From contig NZ_AZED01000011.1 of assembly GCF_001434145.1 (NCBI RefSeq), positions 310,667 through 374,666 on the forward strand: 64,000 bases of DNA, written 5' to 3'. Origin of the DNA: Lentilactobacillus otakiensis DSM 19908 = JCM 15040 (GTDB lineage Bacteria > Bacillota > Bacilli > Lactobacillales > Lactobacillaceae). Position 1 is the first letter of the stretch, and every line of letters begins with the position of its first letter. Under the pieces are notes generated by a model. The model worked only from the letters and a program-made list of their open reading frames with translations, did not search any database and was not told the origin of the DNA. Shown piece by piece: positions 25,421 through 33,638 of this stretch. A program made the translations under genes and the position numbers.

Positions 25421-26521
25421 ATGTCATCATATATTCACGTTATTTATACTGCAGCCATTATTTTTCCAATGTTAGCCATTTTAATCACCTTACCCATTCT
25501 GTTATTTAGTTATCATCGATACGGTGCGTTGCCGAAGTGGAGCATCTTCATGATTTACACCTTTGTGTTCTACATGCTGTGTGCTTACTTCCTGACGATT
25601 CTACCATTGCCATCACAGTCTTTTGTCCGCCATCTAACCACGCCGACACACAACTTTGTACCGTTTACGTTTGTGACGGAATTTATCAAATACAATCCGT
25701 TTTCGCTGACCCATCCGGGAACTTGGGTCGCCGCATTAAAAGCCCCGACTGTGATTCAGCCGGTCTTTAACATCTTCTTAACCGTGCCATTTGGTTTTTA
25801 CATGCACTATTATTTCCAGCGTTCATGGAAACAAACGATTCTGTTCAGCTTTTGTCTGTCATTGTTCTTTGAGTTAACTCAAATTTCGGGACTTTACGGC
25901 ATCTACCCACGACCTTATCGTCTGTTCGATGTCGACGATCTGTTGTTAAACACAACTGGTGGTATTATCGGTGCCTGGGGTGCGAAGATCCTGTCGCCAA
26001 TTCTGCCAACCAAGCAGGACGTCACCACCCGGACCATGGCACTCAGCCGGAATGTTTCACCTGTTAGAAGAATTGCAGCGTTGGCAGTTGATTGGATTAT
26101 CATCAGCATTGTCAGCTCAGTGTTTGGTATTTTCTTAAAACCTGATTGGATTGGAACTGCCATTTGCTTCGTAGTCTTCATTCTCGGCTTCGAACTGTTT
26201 ACCCAACGAACGATTGGTATGCGGCTGGTTGGCATCCGAATCGTCGATCTTCAAGGTCAAAATGCCAGCTGGATCAGAATTCTGGTCCGTAATTTGTTCG
26301 GTTATGGGGTTATCGGTGGTCTGTATGAGGTAATCGGTCGCTTACTGGACATGACCGGCACCGCCCCTACATCACAGCTGGATAATATTTTGCACTGGGT
26401 ATTGATCCTGTCATTCTTCTTATTGTTGGTGCTCGTCGACTTGTTGATCGATTGGTTCTCACAGAAGCATTTACTGTTTTTTGAACGATTAAGTGGAACG
26501 GATACTAAACCAATTAAATAA
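25421..26521 (+). CDS. VanZ-RDD fusion membrane protein
   Basis: A 366-residue membrane protein with two recognisable domains. Residues about 45-195 are VanZ-like (helices with NFVPFTFVTEFI, NIFLTVPFGFYMHYYF, SLFFELTQISG, RLFDVDDLLLNTTGGIIGAWG). Residues about 210-350 are an RDD domain (RRIAALAVDWIIISIVSS, FTQRTIGMRLVGIRIVD). VanZ proteins are associated with low-level glycopeptide/lipoglycopeptide resistance and RDD proteins with ion transport; what the fusion does is unknown. It ends at a bidirectional terminator. Confidence 0.85.
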   Translation: MSSYIHVIYTAAIIFPMLAILITLPILLFSYHRYGALPKWSIFMIYTFVFYMLCAYFLTILPLPSQSFVRHLTTPTHNFVPFTFVTEFIKYNPFSLTHPGTWVAALKAPTVIQPVFNIFLTVPFGFYMHYYFQRSWKQTILFSFCLSLFFELTQISGLYGIYPRPYRLFDVDDLLLNTTGGIIGAWGAKILSPILPTKQDVTTRTMALSRNVSPVRRIAALAVDWIIISIVSSVFGIFLKPDWIGTAICFVVFILGFELFTQRTIGMRLVGIRIVDLQGQNASWIRILVRNLFGYGVIGGLYEVIGRLLDMTGTAPTSQLDNILHWVLILSFFLLLVLVDLLIDWFSQKHLLFFERLSGTDTKPIK

Positions 26522-26534
26522 ATATCTTGGAACA

Positions 26535-26573
26535 CAAAAATGGAAGCTCTCAAATTTGAGGCTTCCATTTTTG
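26535..26573. terminator. Bidirectional terminator
   Basis: AAAAATGGAAGC-CTCAAA pairs with TTTGAG-GCTTCCATTTTT; it separates the VanZ-RDD gene from the convergent ppx gene. Confidence 0.85.
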
Positions 26574-26575
26574 AA

Positions 26576-27529
26576 TTATGATTGTTCTTTTTTCTTGATA
26601 TTAGTCTGAATAATATCATGTAATCTTTCAAATAAAATTCCTTCACGCAAACCGCTAGTTGAGAACATAATCCGGTCTGAATCCAGATAATTCATCAGGA
26701 GAATGACGGGAATCAAACCACCAACGATGATGTCTGCTCGTTCTTTGTTAATACCAGGAACTTTTTTGCGTTCTTCACGGTTCATACTGATAATTTTTTC
26801 GAAAGTTTCATTGATTGAATCATCCCGCAGTTGGTATCCGTGAATGTCGTTAGTATTTAATAGATTGTTAAAGCGGCGATTGATTTTAGCCAAGGTTCGA
26901 TTACTACCGCCCAAGCCAATAATTGGCAGGTTCAAACCATTTCGGAGCCACCAGACACTTTGGAAAATTTTGTTCACGAAGATCATCGCTTTGAACACTT
27001 CAGTTGCAGAAACTTCGTCAGCCAGATCAAATTTAGACGATAAGGTCACTGACCCAATTGGAATGCTGATGAGGTTGCTGACCTTCCCATTTTGAACTAG
27101 GATAATTTCCGCGCTGGCACCACCAGTGTCAATAATGACGCCATTAGTAGCTGGCAAGGTTTCACTGACACCCACATAATCGTAATAGGCTTCTCTAGTA
27201 CCTGAAATGACCTCTAAGTCAATGCCAATGTCACTCTTCACTCGCTTTAAGAATTGTTTTTGGTTAGTCGCTTGGCGAACAGCCGCCGTTGCAACAGCCC
27301 TGATAGTCAGGTGATCGAGTTTAGAATAGATTTCCTTGAAGCCTTTTAGGGCCTCGATTGTCCGCTCAATTGCATCTGGTTGGAGAATTTTTTCAGCACC
27401 CATATTCTCTGACAAACGGACATACTGTTTTTCTTCTGCAACTGTGTCGTAAGTACCATCGTTGCTAATCCTGCTAATTGTCATTCGAACTGAGTTAGAG
27501 CCTAAATCAATTACCGCAAAATTTTCCAT
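26576..27529 (-). CDS. ppx: Exopolyphosphatase (Ppx/GppA family)
   Basis: A 317-residue enzyme of the actin-like ASKHA fold that removes phosphate from polyphosphate ends (or from pppGpp). The two phosphate loops are intact: FAVIDLGSNSVRMTI at the N-terminus and GVIIDTGGASAEIIL near residue 140. It has the two-domain length only, without the C-terminal HD extension of longer homologues. It abuts ppk (1-base overlap) and forms the third gene of a polyphosphate operon. Confidence 0.92.
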   Translation of the reverse strand: MENFAVIDLGSNSVRMTISRISNDGTYDTVAEEKQYVRLSENMGAEKILQPDAIERTIEALKGFKEIYSKLDHLTIRAVATAAVRQATNQKQFLKRVKSDIGIDLEVISGTREAYYDYVGVSETLPATNGVIIDTGGASAEIILVQNGKVSNLISIPIGSVTLSSKFDLADEVSATEVFKAMIFVNKIFQSVWWLRNGLNLPIIGLGGSNRTLAKINRRFNNLLNTNDIHGYQLRDDSINETFEKIISMNREERKKVPGINKERADIIVGGLIPVILLMNYLDSDRIMFSTSGLREGILFERLHDIIQTNIKKKEQS

Positions 27530-29706
27530 TAGTCTGCGTCTCCCCCATCTTCATCATTTAACGGATCGGGTTGATTCTGTGGGCTCATCATTGGTTGGAA
27601 CTGAGCGCCACCTTTTGGCCGTGATTCGCTCTGTTGAGCTTTCGCCAATTTGGTGGCTTGCGCTGCAAAATAGGCTTGAGAGTCCAACGGCTCGCGACCT
27701 CTGCGATCAACTCGTTTGTATACTCCGTCTTTATCCATCGTTCGAGTCTTAACATTATCATTCCACATTGTGGTAAAGATATCCACCACTCTCTGCGCTA
27801 GATCAGGCTGAAGAACTGGGAAAAGCTGTTCAACTCGTCGATTCAAGTTTCGGGTCATCAAATCTGCACTTGCAAGGAACACTTGTTGATCGCCATCGAA
27901 ATTAAACATATAAATTCGACTGTGTTCAAGAAAGCGACCGACAATTGAATGGACGGTAATATTCTCACTAACATCCTTGATCCCTGTCTTAAGACAGCAG
28001 ATTCCTCGGACAATCAAATCAACTTTGACACCGGCATGAGAAGCTTCGTATAACTTGGCAATCATTTCTTGATCAGACAGTGAGTTCATTTTCATTTGAA
28101 CATGGACTGGACGTCCTGCTTCGGCGTACTTGATCGACTCATTCAATCGTTCGGTGATAAACTCCCGAATGCCGTTTGGTGAAATGTGCAGCTGATGGAA
28201 ATATGGTGGCCGTGAATAACCGGACAACATGTTAAAAATGTTGGTGACATCAATACCAATATCGGTATTGCAAGTCAACAATCCCAAATCGGTGTAGAAG
28301 TGGGCGGTCACATCGTTATAGTTACCGGTTCCCATGTGAACGTAACGGCGAATCCCATTTTCTTCACGCCGAACGACTAATGACAGCTTGGAATGGGTTT
28401 TCAACCCAACCAAGCCATAAATGACATGACAGCCCATCTTTTCAAGCTGACGAGCCCAATGAACGTTATTTTCCTCGTCAAATCGGGCCTTAACCTCGAC
28501 TAAAACAGTTACCTGCTTACCATTTTGAGCAGCTCGACCAAGGTATTTGATGATTGGTGAATCACCGGAAACTCGGTACAAGGTCATCTTGATGGCCAAG
28601 ACTTCAGTATCAATTGATGCCTGGCGGATAAATTCAACCACGGAATCAAATTTGTCGTAAGGGTGCTGCATCAGCCAATCGTGCTGCTGGATCGCATCAA
28701 AAATATTATGATCTGAATTCAACGCCTCTGGTTGATAGGGTGTGTATGGTCGGTATTTCAAGTCATCATGACCAGTTACCTTACCGGCTAATTTACTCAT
28801 AAAGGTCAAATCCAATGGCCCATTAACTTCATATACCGAATCCTCGGCTGTTTGAAGTTCCTTGACCAAACGCTTGCGAAGCTTATTGCTAATGGTTGAA
28901 TCAACTTCCAACCGAATGACTTGCCCGTGTTCACGGAGCTTCAATTGCTGCTGAACTTTTTTGAGTAGATCGGAAGTATCCTCTTCAGCAACATCCAAAT
29001 CCATATCTCGGATAACCCGGAAGACAGAAACTTCTTTAATGGTGTAGTTAATAAATAATTGATCAACAAATTGCTTAATAATATCTTCAATCAAAATGAA
29101 GTCGTTGTCTCCGCCAGGTAATTTAATCACCCGAGAGAAAATACTTGGGACTTGTAAGGTCGCATAAAGTGTCTTGCCATTCTCATCTTCTTTTTTATTC
29201 AATCGAAGTGAAAGATTCAGAGAATCATTATTAATGAATGGAAATGGTCGTGAACTGTCATCGGCCATTGGCGTTAAGACTGGGTAGAGTTCATCATGAA
29301 AATACCCTTTGATAAACTGATATTGTTCCGGACTCAAATCGCCAACTTTTAGCAGATGAATGCCCACTTGATTTAATGCTGGCATCAGCGACCGGTTCAA
29401 CGTACTATATTGCCGAATCAACATTTCATGAGCCTTAACGTTCACATCCCGCAGCTGTTCTTCAGCTGTACGGCCGGATGAATCCCGACCGTCCCATTTA
29501 ACCTCAACCAGTTTAGCCAGTGATGCCACTCGAACCATGACCCATTCATCCAGGTTGCTTTGCGTAATCCCTAGAAACTTCACACGTTCCAGTAGGGGAT
29601 TATTTTTGTCGCGGGCTTCGTCTAAAACACGTTCGTTGAAATCCAGCCAGCTGAGTTCCCGGTTGTTATAATATTTGGGATTTTTGAAATCAATTTTGTC
29701 TGTCAT
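27529..29706 (-). CDS. ppk: Polyphosphate kinase 1
   Basis: A 725-residue enzyme that polymerises the gamma phosphate of ATP into polyphosphate and can run in reverse. Family blocks are seen in order: YYNNRELSWLDFNERVLDEA at the start, FPFINNDSLNLSL, HPYDKFDSVVEFI, KTHSKLSLVVR, and the autophosphorylated His in RRYVHMGTGNYND, with HLRISPN-like ISPNGIREF afterwards. The C-terminal tail after about residue 690 is Gln/Pro-rich and not conserved. It overlaps the upstream gene by 4 bases and ppx by 1, so all three are coupled. Confidence 0.96.
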   Translation of the reverse strand: MTDKIDFKNPKYYNNRELSWLDFNERVLDEARDKNNPLLERVKFLGITQSNLDEWVMVRVASLAKLVEVKWDGRDSSGRTAEEQLRDVNVKAHEMLIRQYSTLNRSLMPALNQVGIHLLKVGDLSPEQYQFIKGYFHDELYPVLTPMADDSSRPFPFINNDSLNLSLRLNKKEDENGKTLYATLQVPSIFSRVIKLPGGDNDFILIEDIIKQFVDQLFINYTIKEVSVFRVIRDMDLDVAEEDTSDLLKKVQQQLKLREHGQVIRLEVDSTISNKLRKRLVKELQTAEDSVYEVNGPLDLTFMSKLAGKVTGHDDLKYRPYTPYQPEALNSDHNIFDAIQQHDWLMQHPYDKFDSVVEFIRQASIDTEVLAIKMTLYRVSGDSPIIKYLGRAAQNGKQVTVLVEVKARFDEENNVHWARQLEKMGCHVIYGLVGLKTHSKLSLVVRREENGIRRYVHMGTGNYNDVTAHFYTDLGLLTCNTDIGIDVTNIFNMLSGYSRPPYFHQLHISPNGIREFITERLNESIKYAEAGRPVHVQMKMNSLSDQEMIAKLYEASHAGVKVDLIVRGICCLKTGIKDVSENITVHSIVGRFLEHSRIYMFNFDGDQQVFLASADLMTRNLNRRVEQLFPVLQPDLAQRVVDIFTTMWNDNVKTRTMDKDGVYKRVDRRGREPLDSQAYFAAQATKLAKAQQSESRPKGGAQFQPMMSPQNQPDPLNDEDGGDAD

Positions 29707-31253
29707 TTCGCTTTTACACCCCTTTGTTTGAGAACTGCTTGGTAACCATAAGCTTCAGTGAAGAAATGACTCTTCGTGTTAAAAATCCAGTTTTCATAAG
29801 CCAAGTTTGCATTACTAAACACAGTAATGACAACCTTGGATTCCTTGATCGAAACTGAAATCTTCTTGATCTTTTGCTGCCGGTCATCATCCAAAGCATC
29901 AGCCAGGCGGAGAATTGCTGCCAGCTTGGCGATCAATCGTCTACTTTCTGCGGATATGTGCTGGAAGTGAATCAAATCTTCATTAGGTGTCGTTGAACTG
30001 TGATACCGCGCGATAGCAGCAATTACTCGAATGTCATCCTTCGATAAACCGATAATCTCTGAATGAAGAATGATATATTCGGAATGCAGATAATGCTCGT
30101 GAATACCAACATAGTTACCTGTATCATGAAGAATCGAGGCAACCTGCAGCAAGATTCGTTCACGTCGGCCAAGTTGATGCAGCGGCTTTAATTGATCGAA
30201 AAGATGTAACGAAAACTTTGTCACCAAGTCTCGATGAATTGGCTCGACGTCATAATGTTTCGACAAGTTCAAAGCCATTTGGATAATTTCAGGTGTAAAA
30301 TCTCGTTTTGAATAACCCTGTTCAAACGCTTCTTGGTTAACGAGCCCATCAACCACTCCAGAATCAGAAAAACCAATTTCATTGGCATTTGTCAATCTCA
30401 GGATTCGCCGCGTTAGCAACAATTCTGGTAAGACCATAGGAATATAGTCAGGGCTAACTTGAAGCTTTTCAATCAAATATTGATCGGAAGCATCCACCAA
30501 ATCATCTACCAAGCTGGTAAAATCATCTGTGCTGATTGTTTTACTACTGTCCCCTTTGTAATTTTGAACCAATGATTGCATGGGCAAAGATCCTAATAAA
30601 ATGATCTTATTGGGAAGTTGATTTTTAACGACACTCGCTGGATTACCAATATAAAAATCGTTTAGCTTCGAATCAATGTAGTCATTTAACAAGCCAATCG
30701 AATTTGGGGCCGTCTCACGTAAACTTTGTAAGTCCTCCGCAATTTTAATGGGGCCTAACGCAAAACTGGTGGAATCAAAAAATTTACCTTTATAGAATTC
30801 TGTAATTGTGGTATCACCAGAGGTAATTCCTACCAGAAAGATTGTTTGCTTACTACTGTTTTCTGTCTCTGCATCATTTTTTAATTCGGTGGAAATATTT
30901 TGATTTCTGAAAAAAGTTTCTTCACTAGAAGAAAGCCACTCAATATTCAGGCCAGTGTGTAGGAACAATTGATCAGCAATAAAATCCGAATTCATAGCTT
31001 GAGACAAGGCACTACTTCCAAAAAGCTTGTAGTTTGTAACGCCATAGTCATTTAAGATTTGAATAAAACCTGTCAGTGCTTCAGAAACTCGGCTCACTGA
31101 TTCGTATTTAACTGGTTGGTCCTGATAAACATCGTCGCCAAGATTAATATCTTTTTTGACGTGTTCAATTGGCTTGAGATTCTTTAGGTTCACAATTAAT
31201 AGTTCCAATCCTTGGACATTAACCATGATGACCCCGTAATACTTTGCAGCCAT
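29703..31253 (-). CDS. Degenerate Ppx-like domain fused to HD domain
   Basis: A 516-residue protein heading the polyphosphate operon. Residues 1-290 align in layout with Ppx, but the phosphate-binding loops are altered: where Ppx has DLGSNS this has VNVQG, and where it has DTGGAS this has VGITSGDTT. Residues about 320-500 hold an HD domain with SILHDTGNYVGIHEH and HSEIIGLSKDDIRVIAAIARYHS, supplying the His-Asp metal site. So the actin-like half is probably inactive for hydrolysis while the HD half may be a phosphohydrolase or sensor. It overlaps ppk by 4 bases, indicating a tightly linked role. A GAGGGTGA ribosome site precedes the ATG. Confidence 0.85.
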   Translation of the reverse strand: MAAKYYGVIMVNVQGLELLIVNLKNLKPIEHVKKDINLGDDVYQDQPVKYESVSRVSEALTGFIQILNDYGVTNYKLFGSSALSQAMNSDFIADQLFLHTGLNIEWLSSSEETFFRNQNISTELKNDAETENSSKQTIFLVGITSGDTTITEFYKGKFFDSTSFALGPIKIAEDLQSLRETAPNSIGLLNDYIDSKLNDFYIGNPASVVKNQLPNKIILLGSLPMQSLVQNYKGDSSKTISTDDFTSLVDDLVDASDQYLIEKLQVSPDYIPMVLPELLLTRRILRLTNANEIGFSDSGVVDGLVNQEAFEQGYSKRDFTPEIIQMALNLSKHYDVEPIHRDLVTKFSLHLFDQLKPLHQLGRRERILLQVASILHDTGNYVGIHEHYLHSEYIILHSEIIGLSKDDIRVIAAIARYHSSTTPNEDLIHFQHISAESRRLIAKLAAILRLADALDDDRQQKIKKISVSIKESKVVITVFSNANLAYENWIFNTKSHFFTEAYGYQAVLKQRGVKAK

Positions 31254-31480
31254 TCGATCACCCTCTATTTATATTTAAAAAGCCAGTTTATAATATTTCT
31301 TAATCATCAAGGTTAGTATACAATATTTTCAAGTTGTTTGAGGTTTTCAAATCAAATTTTCCAGTTTTCCGGCCTGCTTTCACCTCATTTTCAATCTTTT
31401 GGACGGTCTGATTGACATTCGTCAATTCTGGTTTGAAAATATACATGTACCAAATTATTCATCAGAAAGAAGTGGAATTG

Positions 31481-32350
31481 ATGACTGAATTAAATGCAGC
31501 AAATTCTGGAACTTACAAATTTGATGATCAATTTATTGTGAACCGTCTGGGTTATGGCACCATGCAGCTGACTGGCAAAGGAACATGGGGACCTTATGCT
31601 GACCCTGCCAAGGCTGCTGATGTAGTAACGCGTGCAACGGAACTAGGAATTAATTTCTTTGATACTGCGGATTCATACGGCCCATGGTTTGCCGACCGCT
31701 ATTTAGCAGAAGGCTTGAAAGGTGCGGCCAACCGTGACAACATCTTTATTTCTGATAAAGTTGGTCAAACCCGTCAAGGACCTGGTATCTGGACACCACA
31801 TGGAGAACCAAACTACCTTCGTCAGCAGGTCGAAGTTTCTATGATGACCCTTGGAATCGATCATGAGGATCTCGTCTTCCTTCACCGAATTGACAGTCAC
31901 TTCCCAGTTGCTGAGCAAGTTGGTGAACTTAAGAAGATGCAAGATGAAGGGAAAATCAAGCACATTGGCTTGAGCCAAGTGACAGTTGACCAAATTAAGG
32001 AAGCTCAGAAATACGCTAAAATTGACGCCATTGAGAACCTCTACAATGTCTCTAATCATGGTGACGATGACGTTGTAGATTACGCAGAGAGCCAGCATAT
32101 GGCCTTTGTTCCATGGTTCCCATTGGATACCGGAAAACTCGTTGGTGCTGACAGCCCATTAAGTGCAATTGCCAAGAAATATAATGTTTCCGAAGCTCAA
32201 ATTGCTTTGGCTTGGCTGCTGAAACGCTCACCAAATATTCTACCAATTCCCGGGACCAGCTCAATCGAACATTTGGAAGATAATGTCGCTGCAGCAAACG
32301 TAAAATTGTCGGATGAAGATTTCGATACTTTGAGTAAACTTTCAAAATAA
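31481..32350 (+). CDS. Aldo/keto reductase
   Basis: A 289-residue NAD(P)H-dependent oxidoreductase with the TIM-barrel aldo/keto reductase pattern: RLGYGTMQLTG, the catalytic Asp and Tyr in FFDTADSYG, Lys in ISDKVGQ, His in LVFLHRID, and the cofactor segment LPIPGTSSIEHLEDN. A longer frame begins at 31412, but ATG 31481 gives the normal family N-terminus. Best matches in lactobacilli are generic oxidoreductases; substrate unknown. It is monocistronic with its own terminator. Confidence 0.9.
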   Translation: MTELNAANSGTYKFDDQFIVNRLGYGTMQLTGKGTWGPYADPAKAADVVTRATELGINFFDTADSYGPWFADRYLAEGLKGAANRDNIFISDKVGQTRQGPGIWTPHGEPNYLRQQVEVSMMTLGIDHEDLVFLHRIDSHFPVAEQVGELKKMQDEGKIKHIGLSQVTVDQIKEAQKYAKIDAIENLYNVSNHGDDDVVDYAESQHMAFVPWFPLDTGKLVGADSPLSAIAKKYNVSEAQIALAWLLKRSPNILPIPGTSSIEHLEDNVAAANVKLSDEDFDTLSKLSK

Positions 32351-32370
32351 TAGAGTGCTTTGTCAAAATG

Positions 32371-32407
32371 GCGGCCTGCTTTCAAAATAAAAGCAGGCCA
32401 CTTTTTG
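32371..32407 (+). terminator. Terminator of the aldo/keto reductase gene
   Basis: GGCCTGCTT and AAGCAGGCC flank a short AT loop and are followed by CTTTTTG. Confidence 0.85.
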
Positions 32408-32451
32408 TGTACAAATCTCACTTAAACCATTCCCATCCTCGCGAGCATCAC

Positions 32452-32479
32452 TTGAAATGCTGCGTAATCAGTGTAAAAT
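32452..32479 (+). promoter_or_regulatory. Promoter of the secreted ADP-ribosyltransferase-like gene
   Basis: TTGAAA (32452-32457) and TAAAAT (32474-32479) are separated by 16 bases, about 30 bases upstream of the chosen start codon. Confidence 0.6.
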
Positions 32480-32510
32480 GTGGCATAACATTTTGAAGGG
32501 ATGGGTTAGG

Positions 32511-33497
32511 ATGCTAAAACTACGACTACCAATTCTGGTAGTAACTGCTATGATCGGCTTAACAGTTCAGATGCCAGCCAGTGCAAATTCGGTCAAAACC
32601 GAAGTGGATGGTCATACGACCACCCGCGTTTCAACATCGTACCATGTAAAACTCAAAAATATTGGTCGACATTTTCTGGTAACTCGAAAGCCCGCCAAGC
32701 TTTATAAGCTTTCGGCTGGGAAGCCAGTGAGTCACCGCACACTCACCATCCCTAAAAACGCTGTGTTAGCCATTCAAAATCACGCCCGTTCAGGTCAAGG
32801 AGTCGTTGTATCGCTCCAAGGTAAAAAACAAAAGTACCTTTTGAACAACCCGAAGTCAGTTGTCTATAATACGACTGGCGTCAAGAATAATTCACAAACA
32901 GCCAAACGACTTTCATCAGCCTCTAAAAAGTGGTCGAGCAGCTTGAAGAAATCTCAAATCAAAGCCATTCGGTACTATACCAATGAAGGTTATACCAAAA
33001 TCAATACTGCATTAAGAACACCACAACACCATGCGGCCAAAAAGGTATCGGATAGTATCACTAAAATCAATGCTGGGATTCGCACGTTCACCTTACCCAG
33101 TCCCATCACCATTTACCGGGGAACTTCAGCAATTGGGGTAAAAAAATCCCTGAGCAATCACGCAGTTAAAATTGGCAGATCTTATCAAGACGCTGCATAC
33201 TCGTCTTCCACGTTGAGCCAGATGATTGCCCTTGGTTTCTCTAGTCAACACATCGTCTTAAAAATCAATTTACCTGCCGGCAACCACGGTGCCTACATTG
33301 ATCCAATTTCAACCAACGTCGGGGAGAAAGAATATTTGATGGCGGGTGGGACCAAGCTCATTGTGACCGGCTATCAGAAAGCTCAGTCAACAGTTCACAC
33401 CGCAGTGACGGTAAAAAAGCGGGGACACGCCGCGCAGCATCACACTAACAACGTGGTCACCAACTATACTTTGGTTACCCTGAATTTAAAACAATAA
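32511..33497 (+). CDS. Secreted ADP-ribosyltransferase-like protein
   Basis: A 328-residue protein with a signal peptide (MLKLRLPILVVTAMIGLTV, cleavage near ASA-NS at 26). Residues about 130-300 match the ADP-ribosyltransferase exoenzyme fold of iota/C2/VIP2/C3 toxins. The helix block IRYYTNEGYTKINTALR precedes the catalytic Arg203 in ITIYRGTS, then the Ser-Thr-Ser-type strand AYSSSTLS (about 229-236), then the ARTT-loop ExE pair Glu272/Glu274 in VGEKEYLMAGGTK. All elements of the R-S-E signature are present. ExE (rather than QxE) usually means an arginine acceptor. Residues 30-125 form a separate N-terminal region of unknown role. No cell-binding component or immunity gene is adjacent. The ATG at 32511 is chosen because it starts the signal peptide. 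Confidence 0.8.
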   Translation: MLKLRLPILVVTAMIGLTVQMPASANSVKTEVDGHTTTRVSTSYHVKLKNIGRHFLVTRKPAKLYKLSAGKPVSHRTLTIPKNAVLAIQNHARSGQGVVVSLQGKKQKYLLNNPKSVVYNTTGVKNNSQTAKRLSSASKKWSSSLKKSQIKAIRYYTNEGYTKINTALRTPQHHAAKKVSDSITKINAGIRTFTLPSPITIYRGTSAIGVKKSLSNHAVKIGRSYQDAAYSSSTLSQMIALGFSSQHIVLKINLPAGNHGAYIDPISTNVGEKEYLMAGGTKLIVTGYQKAQSTVHTAVTVKKRGHAAQHHTNNVVTNYTLVTLNLKQ

Positions 33498-33506
33498 TCA
33501 ATCCGA

Positions 33507-33536
33507 ATTCTTGAGGAAATCCTCGAGAATTTTTTT
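33507..33536 (+). terminator. Terminator after the ADP-ribosyltransferase-like gene
   Basis: ATTCTTGAGG and CCTCGAGAAT form a stem with loop AAAT, followed by six or more T. Confidence 0.85.
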
Positions 33537-33638
33537 ATAGGATAAACCTCCTCCAATCCTCAAAAGCTGAAATTAGCTTTCCTAGTTTAGAACTGTTATA
33601 GTCTAGATAGAAAATAATTGTAATTGGAGGCGTGACTT

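Noticed and set aside
27462..27752. Open frame of 96 residues on the plus strand
   Set aside because: Antisense shadow of the ppk/ppx junction without ribosome site or recognisable sequence.
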